From an uncultured Collinsella sp. (lineage in GTDB: Bacteria > Actinomycetota > Coriobacteriia > Coriobacteriales > Coriobacteriaceae): DNA of 64,000 nt. The stretch is taken from NCBI GenBank assembly GCA_905197665.1, contig CAJJZP010000005.1, forward strand, positions 62,001-126,000. Direction: 5' to 3'. Under the pieces are notes generated by a model. That model was given only the letters and a program-made list of their open reading frames with translations. It had not been told where the DNA came from and made no database searches. The stretch's first letter is position 1; every line of letters begins with the position of its first letter. Below, piece after piece: positions 40,558 to 48,260 of the stretch. The position numbers and the translations under genes were made by a program.

Positions 40558-43371
40558 TTACCCCGTGTTTTGCAATCCTGCCGAGACGCCGGTCACAGTC
40601 GAAAGAATCAGGCTCATGTACTCGGCCTTCTTCTCCTCGGCCATCTCGTCCTGGTTCATACGCACCTCGCGAAGGGCGCGGACCTGTGCGATGGACAGGG
40701 CGTCGACATAGGGGTTGCGCACGCGGACAGCGCAGCCAAGCACGCGGCGGCGCTGTAGCGGCCACTCGTCACCGACGATGGCAAGGACCCACTTACGGGT
40801 GAGCTGCATCTCGGTGAAGACCTTCTCGGACAGATCCTGGCGATCGCCCAGGTGCAGATACATCTTGGCAATGCGCTGGTCGGTCTTGGCGATCGACATC
40901 TCGATGTTGTCGATAAAGGTGCGGAAGAACGGCCACTCCTGGTAGGCAGCCTTGAGCTGGTCAAGATCGCCCAGCTGCTCGCAGGCGGTGCCCAGGCCGT
41001 ACCAAGCGGCCAGATTGATGCGTGCCTGGCTCCAGCTAAAGATCCACGGAATGGTACGCAGGTCGTCGAGCGACTTGGCACCCAGACCGCGCTTGGCCGG
41101 GCGCGACCCGATCGGCAGCAGACCGACCTCGGTCAGCGGCGTCACGGTCGAGAACCACGGTGTAAAGTCCTCGGTGTTCAGCAGGTCCAGATAGCGCTCA
41201 TGGCTTGCGGCGTTAAGCTTCTCGGCCATATCCCAGAACTTCTGCGTGGTCTCGGTGTTAGTCTTCTCGACACTCGGGGCCGACTGCAAAAGCGTTGCGG
41301 CTGCAACGGACTCAACATGGCGCTGAGCCAGCGTGCGGTTACCGTAACGGGCAAAAATGACCTCGCCCTGCTCGGTGAGCTTAAAGAAGCAGTTGACCGA
41401 ACCCTTGGGCTGCGCCAGCACGGCCTTGTTGGCCGGGCCGCCACCACGGCCCACGGCACCGCCGCGACCGTGCATGAGCACCAAGTCGATATCGTTTTTC
41501 TCGGCCCACTTGGCAATGCGCTCCTGCGCGGAGTGCAGCGCGAGCATGGCCGTGGTAGGACCGGCATCCTTGGAGGAGTCGGAATAGCCCAGCATGACCT
41601 CCATGCGGCGGTTGGTCTGGGCAAGGCGCTTTTGCACCACGGGCAGCGTAAGCATCTGGTCGAGCACGTCGACGCAGCCCTCGAGGTCCTCGAGCTGCTC
41701 GAACAGCGGGATCACGTCGAGCTCGGGGACATCCTCCTCGTGTGCAAAGGACAGGTGGGCAAGCTCAAAGACGTCGGCCACATGCTGGGCGCTCTTGGTG
41801 AACGAGATGATGTAGCGGTGCGCCATCTTCTTGCCGTAGCGCTTTTGGATGGAACCGATAGCGCGGAAGGTGTCGATGACCTCGCGCGTCATAGGCTGCA
41901 GGTCGCCATGGATACCGTTCTCGTGGATATCCTTGAGGGCGCGGGCGTGCACCACGGAGTGCTGACGGAACTCCATCTCGACCATATGGAAGCCGAAGGA
42001 CTCGACCTGCCAGATGATGGTCTGGACCGGGCCGTAGGCAGCACGGACGGCACCGCAAGCGGCCAGCGAGCGCTGGACGACACGCAGGTCCTCCAGGAAC
42101 TCATCGGCGCTGTGGTACATGGTATCGGTGATACGGCGCACGGTGGCGTTCAGACGGTCGGCCATGACGAGCATGACGGCGCGATGCGGCTCGTGCTCGG
42201 AAATCAGCTCGGCGCGAGCCGTGTACTGAGCGCTCATCTCGACCTGATGGTTCCACAGGTTCATGAGCTCTGCCGACGGCTTGCTGTAGGCGGCCTCGAG
42301 CGTAAGGTTGCGGCCGATGCGGCGGCACTTGTCCTCGAGCTTGAGCACCATGTGCGTGAAGTACTTGGCGGCGACCTCGCGGCTCACCTTGGCGGTAACG
42401 TTGGGGTTGCCGTCGCGGTCGGAACCGATCCAGCTGCCGGGATGGAAGAACGCCGGGCACAGCGGCGGCACGGTACCGGCCTTGTCGCCCAGCACCCAGT
42501 CGTCAAAACGACGGTAGATGACGGGGATCACATCGAACAGTGTGTTATCGAAGATGTCGATGATGGTATCGGCTTCCTCGACCGGCGTGGGCTTCTTGAG
42601 CGCGATGGGGCTCGTACGCACCAGAGCGTCGATCTCCTGCAGCATATGGCGCTCGTTCTCCACCAGGTCGGAGCCGTCCAGGCGCGGACGCTCCTCCAGC
42701 AGGTTGGAGATACGGCGAATCTTGCCCTCGACGGCCTTACGACGGGCCTCGGTGGGATGTGCGGTAAAGACAGGGTGGAACTCGAGCTTGCCGAGCAGCT
42801 CGTTGGCGCCCTCGACACCCATCTCGTTTACCAACCGGTGATAGGCGACGGTGAGCTCGTTGGCGGGATCGACCTCGGTATCGGTCGATGCGCCGGCCTC
42901 GCGCTCGCGCAGCTGCGCCACACGGTAGTTCTCCTCCGACAGGTTTGCCAGGTGGAAGAAGCTCGTAAAGGCGCGAACGATGACCTGCTGCTTATCGAGC
43001 GGCAGACTGTCGATAAGATCGACGACCTCACGGAATGCCACGGCGGTGGGCTCGTCGGCGGTGGGCACGCCCTGCTCGTCGACGGCCTCGTCGGCAGCGC
43101 GGGTACCGGGGTTGCCGGCATTGGCCACAATCTCGGCCGACAGGATCTTGTCGAACAGGTCCGCGATCTCAGGATCATACTCGCTAAGCACACGACGCTC
43201 CAGGCGCAGGAACAGCGCCAGATTGTCGCGCAGCTCCTCGGGGATCTCGATCTCGGCGAGACGCTCCCTGGACTCGGCATTCGAGCCGATTCGGTTAACG
43301 AGGCGGTTGACCACGGCAGCGACGCGCGCCGCGGCTTCGGGTACAGACTGGTTGCTTAGGTTCTCAGCCAC
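40558..43371 (-). CDS. ppc: Phosphoenolpyruvate carboxylase
   Basis: A 937-residue enzyme that makes oxaloacetate from PEP and bicarbonate. Motifs: VFTAHPTEARRKAV with the catalytic His, GSDRDGNPNVTAKVS, EVMLGYSDSSKDAG with the catalytic Lys, HGRGGAVGRGGGP and the conserved C-terminus ending QNTG. I choose GTG 43371 because GGGAGG lies five bases upstream; an ATG twelve bases earlier has its ribosome site too close. It feeds oxaloacetate for fermentation to succinate or for amino acids. Confidence 0.97.
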   Translation of the reverse strand: MAENLSNQSVPEAAARVAAVVNRLVNRIGSNAESRERLAEIEIPEELRDNLALFLRLERRVLSEYDPEIADLFDKILSAEIVANAGNPGTRAADEAVDEQGVPTADEPTAVAFREVVDLIDSLPLDKQQVIVRAFTSFFHLANLSEENYRVAQLREREAGASTDTEVDPANELTVAYHRLVNEMGVEGANELLGKLEFHPVFTAHPTEARRKAVEGKIRRISNLLEERPRLDGSDLVENERHMLQEIDALVRTSPIALKKPTPVEEADTIIDIFDNTLFDVIPVIYRRFDDWVLGDKAGTVPPLCPAFFHPGSWIGSDRDGNPNVTAKVSREVAAKYFTHMVLKLEDKCRRIGRNLTLEAAYSKPSAELMNLWNHQVEMSAQYTARAELISEHEPHRAVMLVMADRLNATVRRITDTMYHSADEFLEDLRVVQRSLAACGAVRAAYGPVQTIIWQVESFGFHMVEMEFRQHSVVHARALKDIHENGIHGDLQPMTREVIDTFRAIGSIQKRYGKKMAHRYIISFTKSAQHVADVFELAHLSFAHEEDVPELDVIPLFEQLEDLEGCVDVLDQMLTLPVVQKRLAQTNRRMEVMLGYSDSSKDAGPTTAMLALHSAQERIAKWAEKNDIDLVLMHGRGGAVGRGGGPANKAVLAQPKGSVNCFFKLTEQGEVIFARYGNRTLAQRHVESVAAATLLQSAPSVEKTNTETTQKFWDMAEKLNAASHERYLDLLNTEDFTPWFSTVTPLTEVGLLPIGSRPAKRGLGAKSLDDLRTIPWIFSWSQARINLAAWYGLGTACEQLGDLDQLKAAYQEWPFFRTFIDNIEMSIAKTDQRIAKMYLHLGDRQDLSEKVFTEMQLTRKWVLAIVGDEWPLQRRRVLGCAVRVRNPYVDALSIAQVRALREVRMNQDEMAEEKKAEYMSLILSTVTGVSAGLQNTG

Positions 43372-43415
43372 GTTTCCTCCCATTCCTCCTTCTATGCACG
43401 TAACATGCGGTATTC

Positions 43416-43421
43416 ATTATA
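43416..43421 (-). promoter_or_regulatory. -10 box of ppc
   Basis: Perfect TATAAT on the minus strand, 45 bases upstream of the ppc start. Confidence 0.5.
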
Positions 43422-43429
43422 GGCGCTTG

Positions 43430-43476
43430 CGAAATACTTTCGACACTGATTGCGCTTTACCACACAAAAGTATTTT
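43430..43476. promoter_or_regulatory. Two AAAGTATTT palindromic motifs in the ppc promoter
   Basis: CGAAATACTTTCG (43430-43442), a palindrome lying between the -35 and -10 regions, and AAAAGTATTTT (43466-43476) share the core AAAGTATTT on opposite strands, 35 bases apart. They could be operator sites of an unknown regulator. Confidence 0.35.
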
Positions 43477-43629
43477 CTGCATTGCAAGGGTTTTTGCCCT
43501 AAATGGTCGTATTTCTCGGTGGACGGCATATGCAAACGGGAGCATTCCGCATAAATGCGAAACACCCCCGTAACAATCGCTCTCAATGAGCTGAGCGTTT
43601 CAGTGAGTCCATAGCTCAAAAATCATGCG

Positions 43630-44943
43630 CTACAGGCGCTCACGAACCGCCTCGACCACGTTGGCCAGATCGACGAGAGCCTCGTCATGGCTCCCCATGT
43701 CGCGCACCTTGACCTTGCCGGCGGCAAGCTCGTCGCCGCCCAGGACCAGGATGAGCTTGGCGCCCACCTTATCAGCCTGCTTAAACTGAGCTTTGAGCGA
43801 ACGGCCCTGATAGTCGGCCTCGGTCACGATACCTGCGGCGCGAAGCTCCTGCGTAATGGCAAAGACGTTCTGGCGCAGCTCCTTGCCGGCGTTGGCGACA
43901 TAGACGCACGGGGCCTCCTCGGCACCCAGATCGCTGCCAAAGGCCTGCAGGGCCAGCAGGGCGCGCTCAAAACCGACAGCGAAGCCGACGCCCGCCGTGG
44001 GCTTGCCACCCTCGAGCTCGACCAGGCCATCGTAGCGGCCGCCGCCGCCGATGGAGCCGACGCCGGCACCAGGGGCCTCGACCTCAAAGACAGTACGGGT
44101 GTAGTAGTCCAGGCCGCGCACCAAGGTGGGATCCTCGACATACTCGATACCGGCGGCATCCAGATAGCGCTTGACCTGCTCGTAGTGCTCGCGGCACTCG
44201 TCGCACAGGTTGTCACCCATCAGCGGAGCCTCGGCCATGATCTCGCGGCAATGGTCGTTCTTGCAGTCGAAGGCGCGCAGCGGGTTGAGCTCGGCGCGCT
44301 CGCGGCACTCGTCGCACATCTCGTCTGCGTGATCGAGGATGAACTGCTTAACCTGCTCGCGGTAAGCCGGACGGCACTGGGCGTCACCCATCGAGTTGAT
44401 GAGCAGACGAAGCTTGGAAAGATCGAAGCCCAGGCGCTTGTAGAACTCCATGAGCATGATGATGCACTCGGCGTCTGCCGCCGGATCGGGAGCGCCGAGC
44501 CACTCGATGCCCACCTGGTGGAACTGGCGCAGGCGGCCCTTCTGGGGACGCTCGCCGCGGAACATGGCCTCGGCGTAGTAAGCCTTAAACGGCGTGGAGC
44601 CCTGGGGCACTAGGTTGTTCTCCACGACGGCGCGCACCACGCCGGCCGTGCCCTCGGGGCGAAGTGCCAGGCGCTGCTTGGGCTTGAGCTTGGTGTCGGT
44701 GCCCTCGGTAAAGACGCGCTCCAGGTTGGCACCGCTAAACACGCGGAACATCTCCTTGCGCACGACGTCGGTCGACTGGCCGATACCGTGGACAAACACG
44801 TCCACCTGCTCGATCGCGGGCGTCTCGATGGGTTTAAAACCAAACGGCTCGAACACGCCGGCCGCAATCTGCTGCATCTTTTGCCAGGCGCGCATCTCGG
44901 CGCCGATAAGGTCGCGGGTTCCCTCCGCCTTCTGTGCCTGCAT
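43630..44943 (-). CDS. hisS: Histidyl-tRNA synthetase
   Basis: A 437-residue class II synthetase. Motif 1 region EPFGFKPIETPAIE, motif 2 FRGERPQKGRLRQFHQVGIEWLG, the His-specific signatures LVRGLDYYTRTVFEV and SIGGGGRYDGL, and motif 3 GVGFAVGFERAL are all present. A Cys-rich insert (CDECRERAEL, CKNDHCREI, CDECREHY) sits in the middle domain and may bind zinc; such an insert is seen in many HisS but is prominent here. The start is ATG 44943 behind AAAGG, with an in-frame TTG six bases earlier. A TATAAT lies at 44986-44991. Confidence 0.96.
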   Translation of the reverse strand: MQAQKAEGTRDLIGAEMRAWQKMQQIAAGVFEPFGFKPIETPAIEQVDVFVHGIGQSTDVVRKEMFRVFSGANLERVFTEGTDTKLKPKQRLALRPEGTAGVVRAVVENNLVPQGSTPFKAYYAEAMFRGERPQKGRLRQFHQVGIEWLGAPDPAADAECIIMLMEFYKRLGFDLSKLRLLINSMGDAQCRPAYREQVKQFILDHADEMCDECRERAELNPLRAFDCKNDHCREIMAEAPLMGDNLCDECREHYEQVKRYLDAAGIEYVEDPTLVRGLDYYTRTVFEVEAPGAGVGSIGGGGRYDGLVELEGGKPTAGVGFAVGFERALLALQAFGSDLGAEEAPCVYVANAGKELRQNVFAITQELRAAGIVTEADYQGRSLKAQFKQADKVGAKLILVLGGDELAAGKVKVRDMGSHDEALVDLANVVEAVRERL

Positions 44944-44985
44944 GGGCAAACACCTTTCTTTTGTATCGCGTCATAGGTAGTGGAC

Positions 44986-44991
44986 ATTATA
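44986..44991 (-). promoter_or_regulatory. -10 box of hisS
   Basis: Perfect TATAAT on the minus strand, 43 bases upstream of the hisS start. Confidence 0.5.
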
Positions 44992-45008
44992 CGGCACAAA
45001 GCAGCAAC

Positions 45009-45068
45009 GCGGCGGCGCGCCTGACCGAACGAGGGTATGGGGACTCGTTCGGCCAGACGCGCCGCCGC
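45009..45068. other. Very GC-rich long hairpin just upstream of the hisS promoter
   Basis: GCGGCGGCGCG, CTG and CCGAACGAG on the left pair with CTCGTTCGG, CAG and CGCGCCGCCGC on the right, with only two mismatches over 25 positions. On the minus strand it is followed by GTTGCTGCTTTG, so it may act as a terminator for the upstream remnant. Confidence 0.6.
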
Positions 45069-45246
45069 GGTGTGCAATCTGCAATCCTTCCGCCTCTTCG
45101 GATCACAAAATCCGTTGGACGGAAAGACTTCGGGTCATCTCTTGAGCCCGTGGCTGCATGGGAAACCGAATAACGGTACGAGCATCCATTCGGCTTCCAA
45201 GGCAGCACGGACAAAACGGGGCAAAGAGGTACGAGCGACGTCGTCC

Positions 45247-45655
45247 CTACTTCCCCGCCATGCTCGCGCGCAGCTTGGCGGCGATGGGCTCGGATGCCAG
45301 CAGGAACACGAGCATAATCGCGGAGCACACCAGGCACACGATCCAGGTACTCGCAAAGGAGCCCGTGGCGTCGAACAGCACACCCGAGACGATGGCGCCC
45401 ACGGTGCCACCGACCATCTCGAGCGAGGTAATGGTGCCCGTGACCTTGCCCAGGTCGGCCATGCCAAACTGCTTAGACGCAGCGATCGTGGGCATTGGAG
45501 ATGTTGTACTGCGCAAGGGAAATGCCCAGGTCGCTGACGATGAGCGGCTGGAACAGGCTCATGCAGTTGACGAAAATCGTGTAGCACGTGGCCATGATCA
45601 CAAAGCCGGAGGTCACCACGAGCCAGCCGGGGAAGAATTTATGCTGCTGGGACAT
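45247..45655 (-). pseudogene. MFS transporter with large internal deletion
   Basis: The first 51 codons (MSQQHKFFPGWLVVTSGFVI to GISLAQYNIS) are a normal MFS start with one and a half helices. The sequence then jumps, in another frame, to the C-terminal end of the same kind of protein: TIAASKQFGMADLGKVTGT, EMVGGTVGAIVSGVLFDATG and LASEPIAAKLRASMAGK. About 250-300 codons of the middle are missing and the join near 45480 shifts frame. The remnant follows the M20 gene by three bases, so the pair was once an operon of a hydrolase and its substrate carrier. Confidence 0.75.
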
Positions 45656-45658
45656 GGA

Positions 45659-46960
45659 TTATTCCTTGTGGTCGGCGATATAGCCCAGAGCGACCGCCGC
45701 GTAAGCCGCGGCGCCAAGCGGCAGCTCGGCATCGTTAAAGCGCGCCTTGGGATGATGCTGGGCAAAATGCTCGTCCGTGTCGGTTACGGCCGCGCCCACG
45801 GTAAAGTACGCACTCGGAATCTCGCTCGAGATAAGCGCGAAGTCCTCACTCGCCATAGCATGGAAAAGCGGCAAGAAAGCCGCCTTGGTCAGCACTGCGC
45901 CCACGTAGCCAAGCGACGCCTGAGTCATATCGCTGTCGAGTACAAGCGGCGGAACATCCGAAAGCGTCTCGATGGTCACTGGCGTACGATATGTTGCGGC
46001 AACGCCGTTAACGACCTCCGCGATGCGGGTCTTGAGGTGTTCCATGAGCTCAACATCAAAGCCGCGCAGCGTTCCCTCGAGCACGCAGGTGTCGGGGATG
46101 ACGTTGGCCGCCAAGCCGCCGGCAAACTTGCCAACGGTAAGTGCGACTTCCTTGGCCGCCGGCACCTCGCGGGCGATAAGCTCCTGGAGCGCCAGGTGCA
46201 CATGGACGCCGGCCGTGATGGGGTCGATGCAGATCTCGGGGCTCGAGCCATGGCCGCCCTTGCCCTGGAGCGTGATGCGGAAACCGTACACGCCCGAAAG
46301 CGCCGGGCTCCCATAGAGCACCAGGCCGAGCGGCGATTGGCTGTTGACGTGCATGGCAAAGGCAGCCTGGGGTCGCGGGTTCTGCAGCAGGCCATCGGCG
46401 ATGGCAGCGCGTGCCCCTTCAAAGGTCTCCTCGCCCGGCTGGAACAGCAACTTCACCGTGGCGTTGGCCTCCACAAGCTCGGCCTCGCGGGCCTTGAGCA
46501 GGCGCGCCGCACCAAGCAGCGCCGTCGCGTGCATATCGTGACCGCAAGCATGCATGCAGCCATTGGTGGATGCAAAGGGCTCGCCGGATTCCTCGACAAC
46601 GGGCAGGGCATCCATATCGCCTCGGAGCATGACGACCGTTCCGGCCTGCTCGTCCTTGCACGTGCCATTGCCCTGAGCAGCCGCGGCCGCACCGGCACCG
46701 ATCAGGCCAACGACGCAGGAACCGTCGACTAGCGTGGTATGGGGGATGTCCATCTCGTCCAGACGTGCCTGGATATAGGCAGACGTCTGCGGAAGATTGT
46801 TACCGAGCTCGGGCATCTGGTGTAGATCGTGTCGCCACGCAGCGAGCTCGTCTGCAAAAGCCTGAGCTTCTGCGACAAGACCGTCACCGATAGCGGTCTG
46901 CGCCGCTGTGGTAGCCTGAGGCGCTGGTTGCGGTTGAAGATCGGACAGAGCTGGTGCCAT
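45659..46960 (-). CDS. M20-family metallo-amidohydrolase
   Basis: A 433-residue protein of the M20D/ACY1 group (hippurate, N-acyl-amino-acid or IAA-amino-acid hydrolases). Metal ligands are visible in HACGHDMHATALLGAARLL, QPGEETFEGARAAI, the His of FAMHVN and ASEDFA near the end. The lid domain lies around 190-310 (GKGGHGSSPE). Start ATG 46960 has GGAGGG. An Ala/Gln-rich N-terminal extension of about 35 residues precedes the catalytic domain. Its former partner transporter is broken. The substrate is unknown. Confidence 0.88.
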   Translation of the reverse strand: MAPALSDLQPQPAPQATTAAQTAIGDGLVAEAQAFADELAAWRHDLHQMPELGNNLPQTSAYIQARLDEMDIPHTTLVDGSCVVGLIGAGAAAAAQGNGTCKDEQAGTVVMLRGDMDALPVVEESGEPFASTNGCMHACGHDMHATALLGAARLLKAREAELVEANATVKLLFQPGEETFEGARAAIADGLLQNPRPQAAFAMHVNSQSPLGLVLYGSPALSGVYGFRITLQGKGGHGSSPEICIDPITAGVHVHLALQELIAREVPAAKEVALTVGKFAGGLAANVIPDTCVLEGTLRGFDVELMEHLKTRIAEVVNGVAATYRTPVTIETLSDVPPLVLDSDMTQASLGYVGAVLTKAAFLPLFHAMASEDFALISSEIPSAYFTVGAAVTDTDEHFAQHHPKARFNDAELPLGAAAYAAVALGYIADHKE

Positions 46961-47037
46961 AAATGCCCTCCAGTAACGTTTTTGCAGTAAGCACTTTGAT
47001 AGCGTAAAGTGCAAGGTACAACTTTAAAGGCGAGGCA

Positions 47038-47066
47038 TAAAAAACGCCGCCCCAGGAGGGCGGCGC
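47038..47066 (-). terminator. Intrinsic terminator after the EamA gene
   Basis: GCCGCCC and GGGCGGC arms around AGGA are followed on the minus strand by TTTTTTATG. Confidence 0.85.
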
Positions 47067-47076
47067 AACAAGTTGT

Positions 47077-48060
47077 TTACAATTGCGGGCGCGGCTTTCG
47101 ACGCAAAAAATCGAAGTGAGTCTCGCTCAAGATAATCGACAGGAAGATAAGCACAAAGCCGGCGAGCAGGCGCGAGGTGAGCGCCTCCCCCATCAGCAGC
47201 ACCGAAAACAACACGCCCGAAGGCGATTCCATCGAAAGGAGCAGCGAGCCCGTCGAAGCCGGGACATGCGCCAGGCCGACGTTTTGGATGAGCAGAGCCA
47301 CGCATGTGCAGCCCACCGAGAGAAACGCCATCACACAGATAAAATTCGGCGTCCACACGGACAGAGGCGCTTGGGTCTCGAATAGCAGCGACGAGATCAG
47401 GCTCAGCACGCCATTGCCCACAAACATCCAAAACGTGATGACGTTGATGTCCATTTTGCGACCGTACTTGGCGGTCACCGCCATCTGGATGGCGAAGAAG
47501 ACCGCGCCGCCCAGCGTAATGGCATCGCCGATATTGAACTCGACGCTATCGAGCGCCACCAGGCCAATGCCCGCCAAGCACAGCAGTGCCGCGCCCAGGT
47601 TATAGCGGGTGAGTTTTTCGCCGCTCAGAAAATAGCTCGCAAAGGGCACGAGGATGCAGTACGTACCCGTCAAAAACGCGTTCTTGCCCGCCGTGGTGTG
47701 CGCCAGACCGACCGTCTGCAGGACGTAGGCGGCCCACATAAGTGTGCCCATTCCAAGTCCGACGATAAGATTGCGGGCGTTGAGGTGCGCGATGATGCGC
47801 TTGTGGAAGATGACAAACATGACCAACGCCGCAGGCAGAAAGCGCACGTAGAGCAGTTCAAACACCGGAATGGTGTCGAGCGCGTCCTTCATAGTGGTAA
47901 AGGAGTAACCCCAGATAATCGCCACCGAAAGCAGTAGAACTTTCCAGAACAACGGCGAGCGTGCGCCGGCACCCCGGGGAATACCACCCGCGCCCAAATC
48001 CTCACGGGCTACAGGGCTATCGGGCATGTTTTCGATTTCGTTGGCAGCGTATTGGGCCAT
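47077..48060 (-). CDS. EamA-family (DMT) transporter
   Basis: A 327-residue membrane protein with ten hydrophobic segments in two EamA repeats. The first starts VAIIWGYSFTTMKDAL and contains TVGLAHTTAGKNAFLTGTYCILVP; the second contains NVGLAHVPASTGSLLLSMESPSGVLFSVLLMGEAL. These are the hallmarks of drug/metabolite exporters such as RhaT/YdcZ-like carriers. Start ATG 48060 with GAGGA. The substrate, often an amino acid or its derivative, is unknown. Confidence 0.88.
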   Translation of the reverse strand: MAQYAANEIENMPDSPVAREDLGAGGIPRGAGARSPLFWKVLLLSVAIIWGYSFTTMKDALDTIPVFELLYVRFLPAALVMFVIFHKRIIAHLNARNLIVGLGMGTLMWAAYVLQTVGLAHTTAGKNAFLTGTYCILVPFASYFLSGEKLTRYNLGAALLCLAGIGLVALDSVEFNIGDAITLGGAVFFAIQMAVTAKYGRKMDINVITFWMFVGNGVLSLISSLLFETQAPLSVWTPNFICVMAFLSVGCTCVALLIQNVGLAHVPASTGSLLLSMESPSGVLFSVLLMGEALTSRLLAGFVLIFLSIILSETHFDFLRRKPRPQL

Positions 48061-48131
48061 GGAACATCCTCGCACTCAATCTGGGCGTGGTGTCCGCACG
48101 CGTATGGCTGCGTGCCGCCTCATGGTCAAAT

Positions 48132-48165
48132 AAAAACGGGACGCGCCGGACCCCCGGCACGCCCC
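48132..48165 (-). terminator. Intrinsic terminator downstream of the YhgE/Pip pair
   Basis: On the minus strand GGGGCGTGCCGG pairs with CCGGCGCGTCCC, followed by GTTTTTATTT. It is about 95 bases past the stop at 48261. Confidence 0.8.
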
Positions 48166-48260
48166 GCTACTGTAGCAACAACCAGCGTTGCACCGCAATC
48201 CAGCCCACTAAAGCGTCAGCAAAGTGAACCTCGATGTTTTGTCAATGTCACGCTGTTGCA

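Larger units (their letters stand above)
44944..45246. other. Structured region between hisS and the MFS remnant
   Basis: No convincing gene. It contains the hisS -10 box, a 25-bp stem (45009-45068) and two smaller inverted repeats (CGGAT/ATCCG near 45109-45126 and CCGAAT/ATTCGG near 45165-45193). Confidence 0.6.

Noticed and set aside
40852..43359. Long open frame opposite ppc (also similar ones opposite feoB, aspS and the ABC genes)
   Set aside because: Composition is His/Arg/Ala-rich, as expected from reading codon-biased genes backwards. No domains are visible.
44987..45587. Overlapping frames of 100-150 codons between hisS and the M20 gene
   Set aside because: They cross the long hairpin and the MFS remnant in wrong frames; the MFS remnant explains the coding-like signal.
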